Below, piece by piece: positions 59,513-64,000 of a DNA stretch of 64,000 bases (positions are counted from its first letter, which is position 1; every line of letters starts with the position of its first letter). The notes beneath the pieces were generated by a model. That model ran no database searches, was not told the origin of the DNA, and saw only the letters and a program-made list of their open reading frames with translations. This stretch comes from Armatimonadota bacterium (GTDB lineage: Bacteria; Armatimonadota; UBA5829). The stretch covers positions 1 through 64,000 of the forward strand of contig JBDKUO010000030.1 in assembly GCA_039679645.1 (NCBI GenBank), given 5' to 3'. The translations under genes and the position numbers were made by a program.

Positions 59513-60682
59513 TTACATCCTTTTAATAACCTGCTGGGATGCCATAGCTTTTTTACAAATATTCAGCAGTTGTTCGATATGAGCATGTCGTTCAAAGCGC
59601 TTCAAAGCTGCCTGCTTGCCTGCATTTCCCATTTGCCGGGTGAGCGCGGGATTACTCAGCAGTTTGCCAATGCGATCCGCAAAACCACCGACATTGTCCG
59701 GCGTATCCAATATGAACCCCGTGACACCGTCGTCTACCATTTCTGGGATGCCGCCAACTGCGGTCGCTATAACCGGCCTGCCGCATGCCAGAGACTGTGA
59801 AATGACATTGGGCATGTTTTCTTGTCTGGAAGGCAGCACAAGGCATGCCGAGTCCCGCATAAGATTCATCAGTTCGCACCGCCCGACAAGCCCGAGCAGT
59901 TCCACACTGTCTTCAATACCCAAAGATGCTATACGCTCCTGCACCTGTAACAAATAGTGCTTGTCCGAAACCCTTCCACATACTCGAAGATGCGCCTGGG
60001 GATTGTCTGAAAGCACTGCCGGCCAGGCTTCTATCAAAGTCAACAAATTCTTCAGAGGATTTATGACGCCCGCAAAAAGCACTCCCTTTTCCGAGCTATA
60101 TTCTGGGCATGAAAAGAACTCATCCTCAACAATCGGATAGCTGATCTTATGAATTTTGGCAGATGTCTCCTCACAGCTGGCTCTGATGCCATAGTCGGAA
60201 ATGCATATCACGTCCCCAACAGATCTCAAGGCTTTTCGTTCAACCATGTCGCCGAGTATTCCAACCAATTTATCGAAACCATGAGCCAGTCTGGTTTCAT
60301 GCCTTGTTATTCCATGCCGAATATATACCGTGGGCAGCCCTGCTTTGTGCGCTGCAAGGGTTTCGATACGGTTGTGTGAGATAACTATGTCGGGGTGGAG
60401 CCCTTGCATTGCGCGAGCCACTTTGGCCACCATCGTATACTGCCGCGGTACGATCCTGCTCGACGGTTCGGCGACGACATGAATGATAAGCCCGTCCGAA
60501 TATATCGTGCGGTTTTGTTTGCAGTCCTGACTGCGGGTGATTACCTCAATCCGCACATCTGGGTGCTCGATCAGAGTGCGGACTTGGAGATACGTATTGT
60601 AATACGGACCCCCATAAAGCTTGTCTGCATCTAGCGGATACCATCCAGCCATTAGTATTTTGATTGTCTCGCATTTCATCAT
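59513..60682 (-). CDS. GT4-family glycosyltransferase
   Basis: 389 residues of GT-B fold. ILMAGWYPLDADKLYGGPYYNTYLQV starts it; LFAGVINPLKNLLTLIEAW, GLVGRCELMNLMRDSACLVLPSRQENMPNVISQSLACGRPVIATAVGG hold the donor site (E-x7-E variant). It ends 2 bases before asnB and overlaps the broken methyltransferase by 4 bases. Specificity unknown. Confidence 0.88.
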   Translation of the reverse strand: MMKCETIKILMAGWYPLDADKLYGGPYYNTYLQVRTLIEHPDVRIEVITRSQDCKQNRTIYSDGLIIHVVAEPSSRIVPRQYTMVAKVARAMQGLHPDIVISHNRIETLAAHKAGLPTVYIRHGITRHETRLAHGFDKLVGILGDMVERKALRSVGDVICISDYGIRASCEETSAKIHKISYPIVEDEFFSCPEYSSEKGVLFAGVINPLKNLLTLIEAWPAVLSDNPQAHLRVCGRVSDKHYLLQVQERIASLGIEDSVELLGLVGRCELMNLMRDSACLVLPSRQENMPNVISQSLACGRPVIATAVGGIPEMVDDGVTGFILDTPDNVGGFADRIGKLLSNPALTRQMGNAGKQAALKRFERHAHIEQLLNICKKAMASQQVIKRM

Positions 60683-61451
60683 TCGCTTTTTTCTGATTCT
60701 AACTCAGGTTTTCGTAACACAGCAAGAATTGTCAAACCTAAAAGCCGTAAGGGCCAAATCAACGCAACTTTATTCATTATGCATGCCATCAACCAAATCG
60801 GCTTGTTTATCCTAAAATACAAATACGCTCCACTCGCAATGTTGATGGATTCAACACGCATATTGACACGCGCCGCTATTTTGTGTATGGTGCCTCGCGT
60901 GTTGATCTTGTAGTAAGTGTGACCATTGTCCTCGCTCTCACTACAGTAGATCAGCCTGCGTACAAATGTGGAGAATTTCTCGCCAGTCATAGTCGAGACA
61001 ATCATTGCAGGATTCCATTTGTTTGGCGTCCAAAACACAAAAGCTCCTCAGGGCTTAAGCACCCGATATATCTCTCTGAGAGCAGATTCTGGATCATCCA
61101 GATGTTCCAATACCCAAGCACTTATCACTAAGTCCATTGATTCGCCGGGATACGGAATGTCATATATCGAAGCAACTTTGACTTCATCAATGTCCTTGTG
61201 CACAGGCAGTAGTCATTAATATCGATTCCAACCACCCATATGTCTGGATGTTCCTGGCGGATGCTTCTGCTCAAGAAAGAACGTTCACCACAGCCGACTT
61301 CCAGCACATGAGCCTTTGACTTGTCTGATATTATTTGGCGCCCATACTCAATAGCAATATCCTCCCACTTGCGTTTTCCATATGGTTTGATTTTGGCTTC
61401 AACTGCATTCTTCCAAGCTGTATCAATTGGCATCTTTGAATCATTTTTCAA
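60679..61451 (-). pseudogene. SAM-dependent methyltransferase, broken by a frameshift and a TGA
   Basis: The first frame (61451 down to about 61200) carries AHVLEVGCGERSFLSRSIRQ (motif I) and VVGIDIND, then drifts. A second frame continues DIDEVKVASIYDIPYPGES, MDLVISAWVLEHLDDPESALREIYRVLKP, then TGA at 61050-61048, then GAFVFWTPNKWNPAMIVSTMTG to 60679. In relatives this reads LKPGG, so TGA stands where a Gly codon (GGA) is expected. The gene has two separate lesions and is most likely dead or carries sequence errors. Confidence 0.85.
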
Positions 61452-61454
61452 ATC

Positions 61455-62615
61455 TTACTTGTTTGCCACATGCAGCATGGATCGGTAATAATTCAAAGTC
61501 TTCTCTACAGACACGCTCAATCGAAAACGTTTTTCGGCTGTACGCCTGGCCTCTGTACATATTGATGCACGTTTCTTAGGATCACTTAAAAGTGATTGAA
61601 TTGAGTCGGCCATTGCATCACTGTCGGCAAATGGCACAATTATACCATCCCGGCCGTTGTCAATCATTTCTGTAATTCCTCCGGCTGGCGTGGCGATTAT
61701 CGCTTTGCCTGCAGCCATGCCTTCGGATATGACCAATGGTGCGTTTTCAACCATCGATGGCACCAATAGTATTTGCGCCTTGGAAAGCTGCATTTGTGCT
61801 TGCGCTCTATTGGCATTGCCTGGCAGATACACGCAGTCCTCAACATTCTCGTTTCGGATCAGATTGCGTATTTCTTTGTCATAGTCTGCATCCTGGACTG
61901 GACCAACGCAATACAAACTCGTTCTGATGCCTCTTGCCCTGAGCTTTGCTACAGCACGGATCGCATATTCCTGCCCTTTGAGACGTCGGATCATCCCGAG
62001 AACCAACACTCTACCATCTTCCTCGCTGTTTGGTATATCAAAGAAACTGTCATCCGCCGGATTATCTATATAACGTACTTCAGCATCTCCTACTAGGTCG
62101 TGGACTGTGTTCATAGTATATCTGTTGAGAAAGACTAGATGCTTTGCCCGCCGAATCGCATCGTTTTCATATAGGTCGCCTAGCATGAATTGGAGCCTCG
62201 ACAGTCCCTTTTGAAACGGTGTCTCGCGGCGATGAATTCCTCTGATGGCGAGTATTGACGGATAGCCACGCTCCAGAGCGGCTCTGGCATAATTCAACGT
62301 AGTATGAACATGCACAATGTCAGGTAGTATGGTTCGCAGTTCACGACGGATTCTCCGGCAATCCACCCAGTAACCTGTCACAGTTTCCAACCTGCCGCAA
62401 GATGGCAGGTAATGAACAGTCGTCCCCGCGTCAGTGACGAGTATTTTCTTTTGATCCAGCCCAGTGACACTGGTGATGAAATGAACTTCTATCTGTCCGG
62501 ATCGAGCAAGTCCATCTGCCAAAATTTCTGCCACTGTCTCGGGACCACCGCCGGGTTTACCTGGTGTGCGAGGGTAGCGCCCGACCATTGCAACTCTAGT
62601 GCCGTTTTCAGCCAT
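61455..62615 (-). CDS. GT4-family glycosyltransferase
   Basis: 386 residues. VAMVGRYPRTPGKPGGGPETVAEILADGLARSG is the usual acceptor-side start; RVLVLGMIRRLKGQEYAIRAVAKL, VEDCVYLPGNANRAQAQMQLSKAQILLVPSMVENAPLVISEGMAAGKAIIATPAGG complete the donor site (E-x7-E). Separated from the O-antigen ligase gene by 2 bases and from the broken methyltransferase by 3. Specificity unknown. Confidence 0.88.
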   Translation of the reverse strand: MAENGTRVAMVGRYPRTPGKPGGGPETVAEILADGLARSGQIEVHFITSVTGLDQKKILVTDAGTTVHYLPSCGRLETVTGYWVDCRRIRRELRTILPDIVHVHTTLNYARAALERGYPSILAIRGIHRRETPFQKGLSRLQFMLGDLYENDAIRRAKHLVFLNRYTMNTVHDLVGDAEVRYIDNPADDSFFDIPNSEEDGRVLVLGMIRRLKGQEYAIRAVAKLRARGIRTSLYCVGPVQDADYDKEIRNLIRNENVEDCVYLPGNANRAQAQMQLSKAQILLVPSMVENAPLVISEGMAAGKAIIATPAGGITEMIDNGRDGIIVPFADSDAMADSIQSLLSDPKKRASICTEARRTAEKRFRLSVSVEKTLNYYRSMLHVANK

Positions 62616-62617
62616 AT

Positions 62618-63991
62618 CTACTTCGTATCCTCCACAGCCCTGCTCTGCGAAGAATACTGCAGGTCAATATTGTTCTCGGGCTTATTGGCTGCCATATCTT
62701 GCAATTGCTTCGCTTTTACGATGAGGGCAACCATAGTGTACAAAAGCAGAGTCGGAAACTTTGTGGCGTCATAGAACCCAAACCAATAGGTGAACAGCAC
62801 AACTCCGACATAAGACACAAATATAACACTTGCCAATTCACTGCCCACTATGCCGTTATGTGGCATTTGTCCCCTGGCTTTTAGCACGAATACCATAAAT
62901 AAGATGATCATGAGGAAGAAAAGCAACCCGCCGATAGTTCCATGCTCTGCAAGATATGTGATCTGGGTGTTGTGTGGCGAAAACTGTTTGACAAGATTGG
63001 TTCTGGACGGCCACGAGCCTATACCTTGATACACCTCAAATCCTGGGATACCATAAGCCGGCACGGCGTATTTTCCGACTTGTTCCCAAGCTTGTCCCAT
63101 CCCGGCACCAAACCAGAAATTTGACTTATACATATTCCACAAGGCCACATCTGTAATAAGTCTTCCCATGGCGTTAGTCGGATCCAAAAGACGTTTCTGC
63201 ATTGCGCTTTTCTGCAGTATTATAGGCATTGCTATCGCCAAAAAAAGCGCACCGATGATAAGTATTTCAATATATCTCTTTCTTGATCGGTACGCCAAAA
63301 ACGGCATCAGCGCAATACCCAATAGAAAACTGATATAAGTCGAACGTGAATAGGTGAAATACCAGGCGATAAGGAGCAATGGGATCAACAGCACGCAGAC
63401 AACACGTGTTAATTTGTTGCGGGACCAGTTTATGACGTGGAATGCAAGAAATACCCCAATTGCCAATAATATTGATAAGTCATAAGGTGTTGCAAATGGT
63501 CCGCACGATCTCCCTGCTTCGGAACCGCCAGTCCAAATCATTGGACGCTCGATTCCAATGAGGTGAAACAAGGCCCACTCACCAAGCACCTGGTCAAATA
63601 CACCGAGAATGGCCGAATATGTGGCAACTACTAGAATGCCCCCAATAACCCAGTAAATATGTTGCTTCTCGATAATACAGGCCTTAGCCACATAATACAG
63701 CAGTACGATATCACCGATTCGGCCCAGAAAACTGTTGAACGAGCTTATATATGATTTGTGTGGGAAGAATGGTATCGACAACAGCACATATAAAGCAAAG
63801 CCCAACATAAATATTTCCCCTGCAATAGGTTTAGGGGATTTGCTTCGCTCGCTGAGGTGCCTAGTCAGCATAACAAGTGCAAGGCAGTTTATGATGACCC
63901 TGTCAAATGTTATGGCCGGTATGTCGGCGCCAAAATCAAGGTGGAAAAGCAGCGATGCAATCGGCGACATAATCAACCAAAAGACGAACAT
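62618..63991 (-). CDS. O-antigen ligase/polymerase-like membrane protein, 5' end at window edge
   Basis: At least 457 residues with about 11 helices. The large periplasmic loop contains FGAGMGQAWEQVG and RTNLVKQFSPHNTQITYLAEHGTIGGLLFF, the HN...L.E.G pattern of Wzy/WaaL proteins (PF04932). The ATG at 63991 is the first visible start, but the frame stays open to the window edge, so a longer N-terminus is possible. It would polymerise or ligate the glycan made by the locus. Confidence 0.82.
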   Translation of the reverse strand: MFVFWLIMSPIASLLFHLDFGADIPAITFDRVIINCLALVMLTRHLSERSKSPKPIAGEIFMLGFALYVLLSIPFFPHKSYISSFNSFLGRIGDIVLLYYVAKACIIEKQHIYWVIGGILVVATYSAILGVFDQVLGEWALFHLIGIERPMIWTGGSEAGRSCGPFATPYDLSILLAIGVFLAFHVINWSRNKLTRVVCVLLIPLLLIAWYFTYSRSTYISFLLGIALMPFLAYRSRKRYIEILIIGALFLAIAMPIILQKSAMQKRLLDPTNAMGRLITDVALWNMYKSNFWFGAGMGQAWEQVGKYAVPAYGIPGFEVYQGIGSWPSRTNLVKQFSPHNTQITYLAEHGTIGGLLFFLMIILFMVFVLKARGQMPHNGIVGSELASVIFVSYVGVVLFTYWFGFYDATKFPTLLLYTMVALIVKAKQLQDMAANKPENNIDLQYSSQSRAVEDTK

Positions 63992-64000
63992 CTGTGTAGG

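Noticed and set aside
61048-61050. TGA read as glycine (alternative genetic code as in Gracilibacteria/SR1)
   Set aside because: TGA sits where Gly is expected, but TGA is a normal stop throughout the window (ATGA overlaps of the R-M genes, TAC genes and others), and the same gene also has a frameshift.

Overview
The window comes from the chromosome of a diderm bacterium using the standard code (TGA is an ordinary stop in many ATGA gene overlaps). Support for a diderm: a heptose-phosphate gene set, an outer-membrane beta-barrel protein, respiratory complex I, and an O-antigen or exopolysaccharide locus. A prepilin-like protein with an N-terminal GFSLIELL motif, DUF11-type repeats, a GHL15-type hydrolase and mid-range GC would fit Armatimonadota or a neighbouring uncultured lineage. 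That placement is inference, not proof.

Layout. 0-1.7 kb: a TrmH-type RNA methyltransferase, an array of hairpins sharing one loop sequence, and a small tautomerase. 1.7-3.7 kb: a BglII/BstYI-like type II restriction-modification pair between imperfect direct repeats. 3.9-9.75 kb: a pair of small hypotheticals, a 612-residue protein with predicted winged-helix regions, rimO overlapping an mntA-hepT toxin-antitoxin pair, then a toxin-antitoxin-chaperone (TAC) operon whose toxin is split by a -1 frameshift at a T6 run. 9.8-17.5 kb: ftsK, the divergent hddA-gmhA-gmhB heptose genes, a two-subunit class I fumarase, and a prepilin-like gene coupled to a DnaA-N-like gene.

17.8-29.4 kb: a membrane-arm complex I operon (nuoHIJK...L M...N) behind a perfect TTGACA-17-TATAAT promoter. 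It is interrupted twice: by a barrel protein, a GT87 transferase, an orphan HicB and a membrane protein between nuoK and nuoL, and by a second mntA-hepT pair between nuoM and nuoN. nuoA-G are not in the window. 29.4-32.3 kb: a GT2 transferase, a coiled-coil membrane protein, phosphatidylserine decarboxylase and a GCS2-type ligase. 32.4-37.6 kb: an accessory stretch (truncated UPF0158-like ORF, pRiA4b ORF-3 protein, SEC-C protein, DUF6880-like protein, DUF1848, transposase relic).

37.9-64 kb: a surface polysaccharide locus. It starts with a divergent pair, a secreted deacetylase-like protein and a secreted GHL15-like hydrolase. A + strand block follows (nucleotide-sugar dehydrogenase, methyltransferase, flippase, GT2), converging on a long - strand block (epimerase, glycosyltransferases, polysaccharide deacetylase, formyltransferase, aminotransferase, Gfo/Idh oxidoreductase, UDP-GlcNAc 2-epimerase, AsnB-type amidotransferase, a broken methyltransferase, an O-antigen ligase/polymerase running to the edge). 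Together these predict a glycan containing a 2-acetamido-3-formamido uronic acid that may also be amidated.
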